This document shows positions 35,523 through 44,790 of a DNA stretch of 64,000 nt, piece by piece; position 1 is the stretch's first letter; every line of letters starts with the position of its first letter. Below the pieces are notes generated by a model that saw only the letters and a list, made by a program, of their open reading frames with translations, searched no databases and had not been told where the DNA came from. A program made the position numbers and the translations under genes. Location: positions 310,001-374,000 of the forward strand of contig CAVPZC010000001.1 of NCBI GenBank assembly GCA_963710175.1, given 5' to 3'. This DNA is from Phormidesmis sp963710175. GTDB taxonomy: Bacteria > Cyanobacteriota > Cyanobacteriia > Phormidesmidales > Phormidesmidaceae.

Positions 35523-36731
35523 ATGCAATCTGGTTGGCGAGTGGGCTCTCTGTTTAATATCCCACTATTTATTGACAATTCCTGGTTTTTCGTGGTGCTG
35601 CTAATCACCTTCCTGCAAGGCAGCGACCCCGAATGGAAAAACTTAGTTGGGCCGTTTGGTGCTTACGGCGCAGGGCTGCTGCTGGCGCTTTTACTCTTTG
35701 CGTCTGTGCTGGCGCATGAGCTAGGTCATAGCCTGGTAGCACGGTCTCAGGGCATTACCGTAAAGTCTATTAAGCTATTTTTGTTTGGCGGTGTTGCTTC
35801 AATTGAGCGTGAATCTAAAACGCCAGGCGAGGCTTTTCAGGTGGCGATCGCCGGACCTGCCGTCAGCTTAGCGCTATTTTTTGCCCTCACTTTGGTCGGC
35901 AGTATCTCAACACTGCCTGTCATTGCCAGTCGGATCGCCATTAGCGTCGCTCAGACCAACTTGGTATTGGCGCTGTTTAACCTGATTCCGGGACTGCCGC
36001 TAGACGGCGGGCAAATCTTTAAAGCAGCCGTATGGAAAGCCAGCAACAACCGGGCTAAAGGCGTTCGCTGGGCTGCTAAGTCTGGTCAGGTAGTGGGTTG
36101 GTTAGCTATTTCTCTGAGCCTGCTAGCGTTCTTTTTCTCCGGCAATCTCAGCCTGCTGTGGCCCGCTCTAATTGGTCTTTTCATCTTGCGCAATGCCGGG
36201 GCCTATACCCGCATGAACGACTTGCAAGAGGGCTTAACTAAGCTCAAAGCCAGCGATGCGACCATTCGTGACTTTCGGGTGCTCGATGCCGACATGTCTT
36301 TGCGAGAGTTTGCCGATGAGTGTCTGCTGCAAGACAAACAGTCTGCCCCGGTATACTTTGCCGCTTCGGACGGACGCTATCGCGGCTCGGTCTCGCTTGA
36401 CGATCTGCGTCAGGTGGAGCGCAGCCAGTGGGAAGATCGCAGTCTGCAAAGCATTGCCCGCCCGCTGCTAGAAATTCCCCACGTCAGTGAAGAGACCTCT
36501 TTGATCGATGCGATTAACCTGATGGAGCAGCAGCAGATAGATAGACTTACTGTTTTGACGCCTGCTGACGCGGTCGCTGGCACGCTAGATCGCGGTGAGA
36601 TTGTGCGGGCGCTGGCAAAACAGCTGAAGTTCCCTGTTTCTGAAGCGATTATTCAGAAGATCAAGCAAGAAGGTGCTTACCCCGCTGGGCTGCAGTTGGG
36701 AGCGATCGCTCAGTCCACCGAGCAAGCTTAA
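35523..36731 (+). CDS. Site-2 protease family metalloprotease with CBS domains
   Basis: Integral-membrane zinc protease of 402 residues. The HELGH motif (His65-Glu66-His69) lies in a membrane helix, and NLIPGLPLDGGQIFKA provides the third ligand (LDG motif). About six hydrophobic segments run to residue ~225. A C-terminal cytoplasmic pair of CBS-like domains (RDFRVLDADMSLREF, IPHVSEETSLIDAINLMEQ) probably senses nucleotides. S2P enzymes release membrane-bound regulators; the client here is unknown. The ATG at 35523 follows AAGGATATCGCTT. Confidence 0.9.
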   Translation: MQSGWRVGSLFNIPLFIDNSWFFVVLLITFLQGSDPEWKNLVGPFGAYGAGLLLALLLFASVLAHELGHSLVARSQGITVKSIKLFLFGGVASIERESKTPGEAFQVAIAGPAVSLALFFALTLVGSISTLPVIASRIAISVAQTNLVLALFNLIPGLPLDGGQIFKAAVWKASNNRAKGVRWAAKSGQVVGWLAISLSLLAFFFSGNLSLLWPALIGLFILRNAGAYTRMNDLQEGLTKLKASDATIRDFRVLDADMSLREFADECLLQDKQSAPVYFAASDGRYRGSVSLDDLRQVERSQWEDRSLQSIARPLLEIPHVSEETSLIDAINLMEQQQIDRLTVLTPADAVAGTLDRGEIVRALAKQLKFPVSEAIIQKIKQEGAYPAGLQLGAIAQSTEQA

Positions 36732-36777
36732 AATAAGAAGGCGTTGATCTATCCAAGCGTAGGCGGGAAGAATCTAG

Positions 36778-37373
36778 ATGACAGTCGCTACCAAAAACTC
36801 ACTTTTGAGGAGTATCTCGCCTACGAGGATGGTACCGACACTCGCTACGAGCTGGTCGATGGGGAACTCAAAGCGATGAGCGTAGGAACGGGTATACACG
36901 CGCTCATCATTGATTTTTTAGCTGAGCAGTTTAAGTCAGTGCTGTCTGAATGGAGTGAACCTCACAAGGCGATGTCTGGTTCAATTGGCGTGCGATCTCC
37001 CCGAGGTAGACGTCAAAATACGTCGCGCATTCCGGATATCACTATTATCACTATTCTTCCGTTAGCTTAGTCTAAAGCGATGATTGGCAGAGAAGCCGTG
37101 ATTGACTTGGATGAGCCACCGCCGCTGCTAGTGGTTGAAGTGGTCAGCCCTTCTACCAAAACAGAGGACTATCGGGCCAAACGTGCAGAGTACGACATTC
37201 TAGAGATTCCAGAATATTGGATTGTTGATCCGTTAAGCGAACAAATTGCGATTTTTGTTGCAGAAGATGGCCTGTATACCCCCCGCGAGTTTTGCGGAGA
37301 AGAGAAGATTCAGTCAGCTACCTTCCCTAGCCTCAATTTGACAGCCGCTCAAGTGCTGGCAGGTGGCCTTTAA
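36778..37373 (+). pseudogene. Uma2-family (DUF820) endonuclease gene, broken
   Basis: Remains of a restriction-endonuclease-fold Uma2 protein of about 195 residues. LTFEEYLAYEDGTDTRYELVDGE, PDITIITI, PPLLVVEVVSPSTKTEDYR and EYWIVDPLSEQI follow the family plan. Two lesions are visible. The natural ATG at 36778 (MTVAT) is out of frame with the rest by one base, consistent with loss of a C in ACC(C)AAAAA near 36795. The body is also interrupted by an in-frame TAG at 37068-37070, then resumes in the same frame. It overlaps the convergent ligase gene by 41 bp. Confidence 0.85.
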
Positions 37374-38091
37374 GCGCAGCCTGTCTCTCTGCAAAAGTTA
37401 GCGGCTGCACTGCAAAATTCACGTTAAACCCCTGGCAAGCAGCCTGTACTAGAGCATTCACAATCTTGTTCATCCTGTCTGCTGTGAGGGGTAACCTTTG
37501 TATATTTGGCTGCGCAATTTTTTCGTTAAATATCTGTTCAGACAGGTTGCTGTCCGGGCTGAGTCGCATAGATCCGTGTTGCAGGATGCACCCGTTGCGG
37601 TAAACCTGAGCGCTGCCAATCAGCTTATAGCCATCGTTCATGACTAAGTCGGCAGCGGTGGCGGTGCCAAAGCAATTGGGATTGTGAATATAGCCCCGTC
37701 CGGCTGCGCCAAAAGAAAGCTCTACGCCCAAACTGTGCCAGCCTTCGATTAAAAACTGGCAGAGCTGCCGGTAGATTTCTCGCCGCGATCCGCTCAAACC
37801 TGAGGTGATTAGCGCATAGGTCAGGTCGCCCTGATGCAGTACGGCGCGGCCCCCGGTCGGTCGGCGGACGAGGTCAATCGGCTGGCCCTGCCATTGCAGA
37901 GTCTTCCAAAAGTTGGGAAACTGGCGCTGGTGATAGCCCAGAGAGAGGGTGGGCGATCGCCAAGTATAGAACCGCAAACACGACGGCTGCATTCCCTTTA
38001 CGTGCTGATCGAGCAGCCAGCTGTCGATCGCCATTTGCTCAGCGCCTGTACCTTCATAAATGGGAATTAACCGCCAGGGGTCAGACAGCAT
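37333..38091 (-). CDS. Lipoate-protein ligase A / octanoyltransferase (LplA/LipM-like) family protein
   Basis: Protein of 252 residues of the biotin/lipoate A/B ligase superfamily. TWRSPTLSLGYHQRQ, LVRRPTGGRAVLHQGDLTYALI and the KLIGSAQVYRNGCILQHGSM segment, including the conserved Lys, form the active site. It probably transfers octanoyl or lipoyl groups to carrier domains of alpha-ketoacid dehydrogenases or GcvH. Exact specificity (LipM, LplA or other) cannot be told. ATG at 38091. It overlaps the upstream membrane-protein gene by 11 bp, suggesting translational coupling. Confidence 0.87.
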   Translation of the reverse strand: MLSDPWRLIPIYEGTGAEQMAIDSWLLDQHVKGMQPSCLRFYTWRSPTLSLGYHQRQFPNFWKTLQWQGQPIDLVRRPTGGRAVLHQGDLTYALITSGLSGSRREIYRQLCQFLIEGWHSLGVELSFGAAGRGYIHNPNCFGTATAADLVMNDGYKLIGSAQVYRNGCILQHGSMRLSPDSNLSEQIFNEKIAQPNIQRLPLTADRMNKIVNALVQAACQGFNVNFAVQPLTFAERQAALKGHLPALERLSN

Positions 38092-38374
38092 CTTGGGAGA
38101 GAGGTCTGAGGGAGCGTTTTAGAAGCGATCGCACCAGCCAAACAAAGAGAACCGCTTCTAGCACACCTGATGCTATTGAATAAAGAGGGTAATAGCCAGG
38201 GCTGACCTGAGGCAGAATTATGACTGGGAATGCAACGCTCGCTACAACGTATATGCCATAGATAATGGGCGCTAGCCTATGAGTGCGAACGTATGCCCAG
38301 ACTAAACAGCCAACTTTTGCCAGGAGGCAGGCAGCGCCCAAAACCAGCGCCGCATAAGTAGTTATAAGATCCAT
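38081..38374 (-). CDS. Small hypothetical membrane protein
   Basis: Protein of 97 residues with three predicted membrane helices (about 6-27, 36-56 and 66-84) and a basic C-terminal tail (RSLLKRSLRPL). No family recognised. Its 3' end overlaps the start of the lipoate-ligase-like gene by 11 bp on the same strand, so the two are likely translated from one message. The first ATG in frame (38374) is taken. Confidence 0.6.
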   Translation of the reverse strand: MDLITTYAALVLGAACLLAKVGCLVWAYVRTHRLAPIIYGIYVVASVAFPVIILPQVSPGYYPLYSIASGVLEAVLFVWLVRSLLKRSLRPLSQDAV

Positions 38375-38402
38375 AAAGCAATGCGTTAGATACCAAGAGA
38401 GG

Positions 38403-38882
38403 CTAGGTTGCCGGATAATCCTTCAGCAGCACCTCGTCGTTTTCATCGGCAATGGAAGCTACGATTGTCATCAGCCGAGAAATTTCGCTGGCGTTGATAT
38501 CTTTGAGGGTGCGCGAGGCAAACACCACTACGTTTTGATCGAGCAGCCCAAAGCAAGCTTCAAACGTACCGCCGCAGTTCAGCTCTAGCAGGCGACGCAT
38601 CATTCCTGGCTCATCTTGCACCGGCAGCTTGTGTACCGGCGACCAGGTCGTCAGCGTGTCGTCATCGGTTTCGCCCGTGAGCTGCACAAACACATCTACT
38701 GTGCCGTACTTAAACTTCCACAGGTAGCCATCTTCTGAATGGTTAACCATCGCGGTCCCTTCCTGCTCCAGGCTAGAAATGACCGTTTCGATCACTTCTA
38801 CATAGCCAGCAGTAATTGACGTTTCGCTATCTTCATCTGAAAAAGCTGGAGCGGTCGGTGCGTCAGTCATCATAGCGGTCAT
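38403..38882 (-). CDS. YbjN domain-containing protein
   Basis: Soluble acidic protein of 159 residues. The chaperone-like alpha/beta YbjN fold is suggested by YVEVIETVISSLEQEG, WKFKYGTVDVFVQLTG, HKLPVQDEPGMMRRLLELN and FGLLDQNVVVFASR. Such proteins resemble type III secretion chaperones, but in cyanobacteria they have no known secretion partner and may bind other proteins. It sits between the membrane-protein gene (28 bp downstream) and folE, same strand. Confidence 0.85.
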   Translation of the reverse strand: MTAMMTDAPTAPAFSDEDSETSITAGYVEVIETVISSLEQEGTAMVNHSEDGYLWKFKYGTVDVFVQLTGETDDDTLTTWSPVHKLPVQDEPGMMRRLLELNCGGTFEACFGLLDQNVVVFASRTLKDINASEISRLMTIVASIADENDEVLLKDYPAT

Positions 38883-38993
38883 TCACATAAGAAATAAACA
38901 GAATACCCCAACTCTATCGCTGGTTTTCTCAAAAGGAAAGTACCCATCGAAGCAGCCTTGCTCCTGCCCTAATAGTCGGCATAAGTCGGCAAA

Positions 38994-39737
38994 TTAGTAA
39001 TTGGCAAATCCTGGCTGATGGCGAATCAGGCTCAAAAATTCTTCTCGGGCTTTGGCGTCTTCGTCAAACACGCCTACCATAGCACTGGTCACCGTCCAAG
39101 AACCTGGCTTTTGCACGCCGCGCATGGCCATGCACATATGACTAGCTTCCATGACGACTGCCACGCCTAGAGGATCTAATATTTCTTGCACGGCTTCTGC
39201 AATCTGCCGATTGAGCCGCTCTTGCACCTGCAAACGGCGAGCATACATCTCGACAATCCGCGCCAGCTTACTCAAGCCCACCACGCGTTGATTGGGAATG
39301 TACGCCACATGAGCGCGGCCCATAAACGGCAGCATGTGATGCTCACACAGGCTAAAAAAGTTGATATCGCGCACCAGCACCATTTCATTGTGCCCTTCGT
39401 CAAAAATGGCATCATTGACAATCGTTTCTAAAGACTGAGAATAGCCCTGAGTCAAGAAACGCATGGCTTCAGCCACCCGATAGGGCGTTTTGAGCAAGCC
39501 TTCACGATCTGGATCTTCACCGACAGAGAGCAGCATAGTGCGCACGGCCTCCATCATCGGGGTACTTTCCTGCGAAGGCACGGGCGTATCTATTTGGCTG
39601 GGCTGGTTGTGTTTGGTCTGGCGGTCAGGGCGTACCTGGCTTTTGGGCTTACTGCTGGGCTTGCTGCTGCCGGTGCTCACAACGCCATTGCTCAAATCTT
39701 GGCCATTTGCAGCGGGTGTGTCGTCGGAGATCGTCAT
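38994..39737 (-). CDS. folE: GTP cyclohydrolase I
   Basis: First step of tetrahydrofolate and pterin synthesis: GTP to 7,8-dihydroneopterin triphosphate. After a Ser/Gln-rich N-terminal extension of about 60 residues, the catalytic domain shows LLKTPYRVAEAMRFLTQGY, FFSLCEHHMLPFMGRAHVAY (zinc Cys and His), VVGLSKLARIVEMYARR and EASHMCMAMRGVQKPGS (second zinc Cys). 247 residues. The extension is variable in cyanobacteria. ATG at 39737. Confidence 0.96.
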   Translation of the reverse strand: MTISDDTPAANGQDLSNGVVSTGSSKPSSKPKSQVRPDRQTKHNQPSQIDTPVPSQESTPMMEAVRTMLLSVGEDPDREGLLKTPYRVAEAMRFLTQGYSQSLETIVNDAIFDEGHNEMVLVRDINFFSLCEHHMLPFMGRAHVAYIPNQRVVGLSKLARIVEMYARRLQVQERLNRQIAEAVQEILDPLGVAVVMEASHMCMAMRGVQKPGSWTVTSAMVGVFDEDAKAREEFLSLIRHQPGFANY

Positions 39738-39831
39738 CAGTGTTTCCTCAAATCAAAATTTAGCCCGGCTACACCCTTCGAGAATCGCTACATCCGCGCA
39801 GCTACAGCCATCACCTGCTCTGCCTGCCAAC

Positions 39832-40806
39832 CTAACTGCTAAACACGCCAATTTGCCGAAACTTGTCGTAGCGTAAAGCGCGTCTCTGCTCGGGAGCCAT
39901 TTCTAGCAGCACGTTGAGATTTTGTGAAAGCGCCTGCTGTAACGTATTGGCCGCTTCAATCGGGGCAGCGTGAGCACCACCAATCGGTTCGGGCAGCAGC
40001 TGGTCTAGAATGCCTAAGCTTTTCAAATCCCAGGCGGTTACTTTCAGCGCTTCTGCTGCTTGAGGGGCGCGGGCCGCATCTTTCCACAAAATAGACGCGC
40101 AGGCTTCGGGGCTGGCCACGTAATAAACCGAATGCTCAAACATCATCAGCCGGTCACCGACGCCGATGCCTAGAGCACCGCCCGAGCCGCCTTCACCAAT
40201 CACCGTGCAGATAATCGGTACGTCCAGGCTAAACATTTCTCTGAGGTTGTAGGCGATCGCTTCCCCCTGCCCCATCTCTTCTGCTTCAAACCCTGGCCAG
40301 GCTCCGGGCGTATCGATAAAGGTCATAATCGGCATCTCAAACCGATTGGCATGTTCCATCAGCCGCATCGCTTTGCGGTAGCCGCCGGGCACGGGCATCC
40401 CAAAATTACGGGCGACGTTGTCTTTGGTATCTCGGCCTTTTTGGTGGCCTAACATCATGACCGGCCTGCCTTCAAAGCGGGCAATACCGCCCACCAAAGC
40501 CAGGTCGTCTTTACCGGAGCGGCGATCGCCATGCAGCTCTATCCACTCATCACTAATTGCCTGAATATAGTCCAGCGTGCTAGGCCGACGCGGATGACGC
40601 GCCACCTGAATCCGCTGAGAAGGCGACAGACTGGTAAAAATTTCCTGCCGCAGCTGCTGCGCCCGTGACTCTAGCTGGTAGATTTGCTTGGAAACATCTA
40701 CGTCATTATCTTCAGCCAGTTCGCGAATCTGAACAATACGCGACTCCAGCTCAGCCAGCGGTTTTTCAAAGTCCAGCAAAATTGGCCTACGTTCAGTCGT
40801 TGCCAT
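39832..40806 (-). CDS. accA: Acetyl-CoA carboxylase carboxyltransferase subunit alpha
   Basis: Transfers the carboxyl group from carboxybiotin to acetyl-CoA, giving malonyl-CoA for fatty-acid synthesis. The protein (324 residues) shows FEKPLAELESRI, ELHGDRRSGKDDLALVGG, GHQKGRDTKDNVARNFGMP, IGEGGSGGALGIGVGDR and YYVASPEACASILWKDA. It lies 92 bp downstream of aar on the same strand. An accA-aar-ado neighbourhood is widespread in cyanobacteria and supplies fatty acyl precursors to the alkane pathway. Confidence 0.97.
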   Translation of the reverse strand: MATTERRPILLDFEKPLAELESRIVQIRELAEDNDVDVSKQIYQLESRAQQLRQEIFTSLSPSQRIQVARHPRRPSTLDYIQAISDEWIELHGDRRSGKDDLALVGGIARFEGRPVMMLGHQKGRDTKDNVARNFGMPVPGGYRKAMRLMEHANRFEMPIMTFIDTPGAWPGFEAEEMGQGEAIAYNLREMFSLDVPIICTVIGEGGSGGALGIGVGDRLMMFEHSVYYVASPEACASILWKDAARAPQAAEALKVTAWDLKSLGILDQLLPEPIGGAHAAPIEAANTLQQALSQNLNVLLEMAPEQRRALRYDKFRQIGVFSS

Positions 40807-40898
40807 GAGGAGATTAGGATTTGTGATAGTGAAACTAGGTTACCGCAATTATCGCCCTCAGGAATTGACTTCAGGGCGGTCTATGGCCGTAGCAATAC

Positions 40899-41918
40899 CT
40901 ATGTTAATAGCGGCCTGAACCCGTGTCGCCGCGACGCTTCACCGATCAAATCCATCTTCTCCAGGGTGATTTGGTTGCGGCCCCAGGAGAAATTGGTATG
41001 CAGTTTCTCAAACTCCAGCAGCATCGATTCAGCAAAGCAGGCAAAGAGCTGTCGCCCTGGCACATCCATATTCACAATATTCATAATGTGCCAGTCGATA
41101 TCGAGAACGTGCTCCACAATGCCGCCTTTGAGCACATGAATGCCGGGGTGCTTGAAAGCCACATCAATATTTTTAGGATAGCCGCCGTCGATCATCAGGC
41201 AGGGCTGCTTGAGCGTCGTCAGATCAACTTCCATGCCTTTAGGCATACTAGCGACCCACACCACCACATCAGCCTGAGGCAGCGCTTCGTCTATTGTCAT
41301 GACTTGGCCGAACTTCAGCTCTTCTTTGAGGTTGGTGAGCCGCTCCTGATTGCGAGCGACTAGCAGCAGATCTTTAACCCCGGTGCGAGCCGTTAACCAG
41401 CGGCAGACCGCGCTGCCAATATCGCCAGTGGCCCCGCAGACAGCTACCGTGGCATTCTCCAGATCAATCCCGTGATTGGGCGCGGCCTCTTCTACCTGCT
41501 TGCAGATGACGTAGGCGGTGTGGGTGTTGCCGGTGGTAAATTTTTTGAAGTCTAGATCGAGGTTGCGCACGCGCTTGATTTGGTCGAGTTTGAAGGTCTC
41601 AAAAATGATCGATGAAAATCCGCCTAGCGCTGTGATGTTGATGCCGTTCTTTTGGGCGTGGGCCATCGCATTGAGAATTTTGCGGGTGGCGGCTTTGATC
41701 CGGCGATTGGCCAGCATCTCTGGTAAAAAGCACGACTCGACGTATTTGCCCTCAATAACTTGGCCGGTGGCGCTGGTCACCTTGAAGTGATCGACGATTT
41801 GCGGCGGTGCGCTGCACCAAAAGTCCAGGTCTTGCTCTGCGTATTCGGGATAGCCCAAATTGTGTGCGACGGACTTGGCGTGTTCTAAGCTAGTGAGGTG
41901 ACCGATTAAACCAAACAT
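40899..41918 (-). CDS. aar: Long-chain acyl-[acyl-carrier-protein] reductase
   Basis: NADPH-dependent reduction of acyl-ACP to fatty aldehyde, first step of cyanobacterial alkane synthesis. The protein (339 residues) starts MFGLIGHLTSLEHAKSVA. It has the acyl-thioester Cys in a KYVESCFLPEML context, ALGGFSSIIFE, and the Rossmann motif VAVCGATGDIGSAVCRWL. It lies between ado (upstream) and accA (downstream), all on the minus strand. Confidence 0.97.
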   Translation of the reverse strand: MFGLIGHLTSLEHAKSVAHNLGYPEYAEQDLDFWCSAPPQIVDHFKVTSATGQVIEGKYVESCFLPEMLANRRIKAATRKILNAMAHAQKNGINITALGGFSSIIFETFKLDQIKRVRNLDLDFKKFTTGNTHTAYVICKQVEEAAPNHGIDLENATVAVCGATGDIGSAVCRWLTARTGVKDLLLVARNQERLTNLKEELKFGQVMTIDEALPQADVVVWVASMPKGMEVDLTTLKQPCLMIDGGYPKNIDVAFKHPGIHVLKGGIVEHVLDIDWHIMNIVNMDVPGRQLFACFAESMLLEFEKLHTNFSWGRNQITLEKMDLIGEASRRHGFRPLLT

Positions 41919-42118
41919 TCGGGGTTGCTAACGTCTTAGCATTGAAGGGAACTGAGCTTGAGAAGAGCTGGGCTTTGAAAAGAACTTGATAGAAAAGCAG
42001 TACAGGAAGGATGGTATAGCAGGCTGCTCTGCTCCCACATAGTTAGCAGGAGCAGAGCAACAGAAAGCCAATCAAGCAGCGACCTCAGCTGAGCCGGTGA
42101 AGTCGCTATGTAAGGGCT

Positions 42119-42814
42119 TTACGCAGATGCCAGACCTTGTGCTGATAGCTTCATCACCTCGCGACTGGTAAAGCCAATATTGGATAGGGCCTCGCCGTAG
42201 GTGATCATAAAGTCTTCGACGAGGGCGTCTTTTGCCATGCCCAAGACAGCAGCGTCATCTTCTACTTCGTTGAGCATTTTCCAAACCAGGGGTAGGTTAG
42301 TCCGGTTTGCTGCTTCTAGCCCGGCTTTGGCAGTTTCGAAGTTGGCTTTGAGCCATTCTTCGCCGAAGTTGAGGTGCAGATATTCGTCTTTGACGACGTT
42401 TTCGGTGATTTTGCGCGCAAAGTCGTCGGCAACGGGGATATAGATATTGTAGGCAGCGATCGCAAAGGTCTCAATAATCAAAGACTGAATCAGCAGGCAG
42501 GTGACGATATTCCCTTCAGCTAGGGCCGTTTGGAAGTTATCGTGTAAGGGGGCAAAGAACGTTTTGGCGAAAGGCATATCGGCGGTGACGTTCAGATTTT
42601 TGCCGCAGGCCTGAAAGCCCTTCATGTGGCGATTTTCCATTCGAGCCAGTTTGATTAGCTCATCCTTGTGACCACTGAGGTGCTCTGCTAACTGTTTATA
42701 GTTGTCGTTAGCTTCCATCTCACCTTCGATGACAATCGCATTGATACGGCTGTAAGCATCTTTATAAGTTTCACTCTGGAAGTCCATCACTGGGCTGGCT
42801 TCAAGGGTTGGCAT
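42119..42814 (-). CDS. ado: Aldehyde-deformylating oxygenase
   Basis: Di-iron enzyme converting fatty aldehydes to alkanes and formate. The protein (231 residues) has the ferritin-like ligand set: IVIEGEMEANDNYKQL, ENRHMKGFQACGKNL, QSLIIETFAIAAYNIYIP and VVKDEYLHLNFGEEWL. It is upstream of aar, with which it forms the two-gene alkane pathway; the 200-bp gap between them may hold a separate aar promoter. ATG at 42814. Confidence 0.97.
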   Translation of the reverse strand: MPTLEASPVMDFQSETYKDAYSRINAIVIEGEMEANDNYKQLAEHLSGHKDELIKLARMENRHMKGFQACGKNLNVTADMPFAKTFFAPLHDNFQTALAEGNIVTCLLIQSLIIETFAIAAYNIYIPVADDFARKITENVVKDEYLHLNFGEEWLKANFETAKAGLEAANRTNLPLVWKMLNEVEDDAAVLGMAKDALVEDFMITYGEALSNIGFTSREVMKLSAQGLASA

Positions 42815-43092
42815 AACTGTACTATTCCTAGATTACGGCAAACTAGCTTTAACTATTAGTAGCCCTAACGGCGACCTGACAGCAGTAAGCCCAGGTTCTT
42901 AATAGTTCTTACCAATTTTGATTTCTTATAGCGTATCAGAATCAACCTGAGAAAGGTGTAGGCGTGCCAGTAAATCAACCGGCGAGCGCTGTCAGCTAAC
43001 TTTGACAATATCGTCTACTAGCGCGCTGTAATTAAGGATCAGGCGATGGCATAGACAATCGTTAATCTATCAAAATCAGCCTATTGGCGCAT

Positions 43093-44235
43093 TTACGCTA
43101 GCCCTTGCTCAACTGAATCGTTTTGAGCGTCTCCGGTGGTTTTGTCAGGCAGCATCCGTAGCCTTATCTGCCGGGCGATCGCACTGTCGCCTTCTCCGCC
43201 TAGCTGCACTTCAATCAGCTCGCCGCACATCGGCTCTAGTGCCTTGAGCAAAGCTCGCAGATGAGGCGTGCTCTCGCCGCTATCGACATACACCCGGTCA
43301 GAGAGTTTGTGCATACGCTTCCAGGCCGTGTAGAGCTTGACGGCAGCCTGCTCTACCTGCGTGGCCTGATTGACCAGGTCGGCAGCTGAATTAAGGCAGC
43401 CGGTTCGCAGCGCTTCGTCGAGGGCCAGCTCCAGATCGACGGCTTCTGGGTCGAGGGCCTGCACCTGAGTGGCAGCAGCGATGTAGCGCGACAGATATTT
43501 GGCTTCAGCGGTGACCTGCTTGAGCGTGTTGATATCTGGATTTTCATCGACTTCGTTTTTGAGCGTTTGCTGATGGCTTGGGGGAAGCTTTTCCATCTCT
43601 CGCACCAGGGGCGTCAGGTAGCGTGTAGGGATGGTATTGTCAGCGGCTTTTTCGCGAACTGACTGAGGAATCAGGTCGGAGTTCATTGCAGTCCAGTCGT
43701 CAGAAAGATTTCTCACTTCTTTACGAGTGATCTGATCGCCTCGGCGGGCAGCTTCGCTGACAATTTGCTTGACCTCGGGCGAAGCCTGGGCGGTTTCCAT
43801 GAAGGCACGCTTGCTGAAGCGATTCACATCTTTGGTTTCGATCAGGCCGTCTTCGAGCATTTGATCGGCGCTGTTGGCTAGGTCCATCAGCACGTAAGCC
43901 TGACTTTTGCTGATGTCTTTATCTTTTAGCCAGTTGAGAAAGCCCGCGCCTTTACTGCTACTGCTATTGCCATCACCGTTGCTATTGCTGTCGGCACCAT
44001 TAGCGCTGGAACTACCGGCTGTGCCGCGCTTTTCGCGATCGCGCACCACCCGCAAAATCCGCCCGCGCCAGATGTCGGTCTGTAGATCGAAGCGATCGCA
44101 CACCTGCCAGGCCACTTCTATCCGCTGGTGAAATTCATAGTCCGACAGGCTGCTATCCACTTCGGGTACGCTCACCTCTAGCTCGACCGTTTGGTCTGAC
44201 CCAGAAATATCCGCAGTAAACTGCTTAGCTGTCAT
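43093..44235 (-). CDS. Conserved cyanobacterial protein, unassigned (possible ParB/KorB-like helix-turn-helix)
   Basis: Soluble protein of 380 residues not assigned to a family. Residues ~35-75 are basic (RGRILRVVRDREKRG). A Ser/Asn/Gly-rich insert follows (~76-95), then GFLNWLKDKDISKSQAYVLMDLANSAD, which looks like a helix-turn-helix of the kind in ParB-related proteins. The rest is mostly helical. There is no signal peptide or membrane helix. A DNA-binding role is a guess from this one segment. It is separated from ado by 278 bp. Confidence 0.6.
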   Translation of the reverse strand: MTAKQFTADISGSDQTVELEVSVPEVDSSLSDYEFHQRIEVAWQVCDRFDLQTDIWRGRILRVVRDREKRGTAGSSSANGADSNSNGDGNSSSSKGAGFLNWLKDKDISKSQAYVLMDLANSADQMLEDGLIETKDVNRFSKRAFMETAQASPEVKQIVSEAARRGDQITRKEVRNLSDDWTAMNSDLIPQSVREKAADNTIPTRYLTPLVREMEKLPPSHQQTLKNEVDENPDINTLKQVTAEAKYLSRYIAAATQVQALDPEAVDLELALDEALRTGCLNSAADLVNQATQVEQAAVKLYTAWKRMHKLSDRVYVDSGESTPHLRALLKALEPMCGELIEVQLGGEGDSAIARQIRLRMLPDKTTGDAQNDSVEQGLA

Positions 44236-44304
44236 CTAAAACCTGGCGGCAAGGAGCCGAACTATTATGCCACAGCCGTCTAGCTACCCGTTTACTTATC
44301 CACG

Positions 44305-44790
44305 CTATCTGCCCAGCGTAAATAGGCTCACTATGATCCATACCGACAGCGCCGCCACCCCTAATACCAATGCGAGCAGCGCCACCACCAGCCCAATCGC
44401 AAACAGTCGATCAGCGGCGCGACTTGGCTCCGGGTTAGCCAGGTGCTTTTCTAAGAGCGCCACGTTTTGACTGTTTGCCTTCCAGGTCACATCGAACAAA
44501 TCGCCCAGCACTGGGATTAGCCCAGTCGAAATATCGATCAAAATATTCAGGCCCATTCGCCCTAAGCTGGCTGCTGGCAGCCCCATTCTGGCCCCTTCAA
44601 ACACAATGTAAACAGACATCAGCCCGGTGACCAGGTCGCCGCCGCCTGGCAATAAGCCCAAAATTGGATCTAACCCAATGCGATAGCCAATGCCGGGAAT
44701 CGCGATCGCATTGTCGAGCAGATGACTGAGCTGCCGCAGGCGTTGCAGCGAGGCCGATGGCACAGGTAGAGGCTTTGAAGGGCGAGACAT
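44305..44790 (-). CDS. DUF4112 family membrane protein
   Basis: Protein of 161 residues. LDNAIAIPGIGYRIGLDPILGLLPGGGD is the family signature; NILIDISTGLIPVLGDLFDVTWKAN is the second characteristic segment. Two to three hydrophobic helices occur, including one at the C-terminus (IGLVVALLALVLGVAALSVW). Function unknown; the family occurs in many bacteria and plastid-bearing eukaryotes. It is upstream of the ParB-like hypothetical gene on the same strand, 69 bp apart. Confidence 0.88.
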   Translation of the reverse strand: MSRPSKPLPVPSASLQRLRQLSHLLDNAIAIPGIGYRIGLDPILGLLPGGGDLVTGLMSVYIVFEGARMGLPAASLGRMGLNILIDISTGLIPVLGDLFDVTWKANSQNVALLEKHLANPEPSRAADRLFAIGLVVALLALVLGVAALSVWIIVSLFTLGR

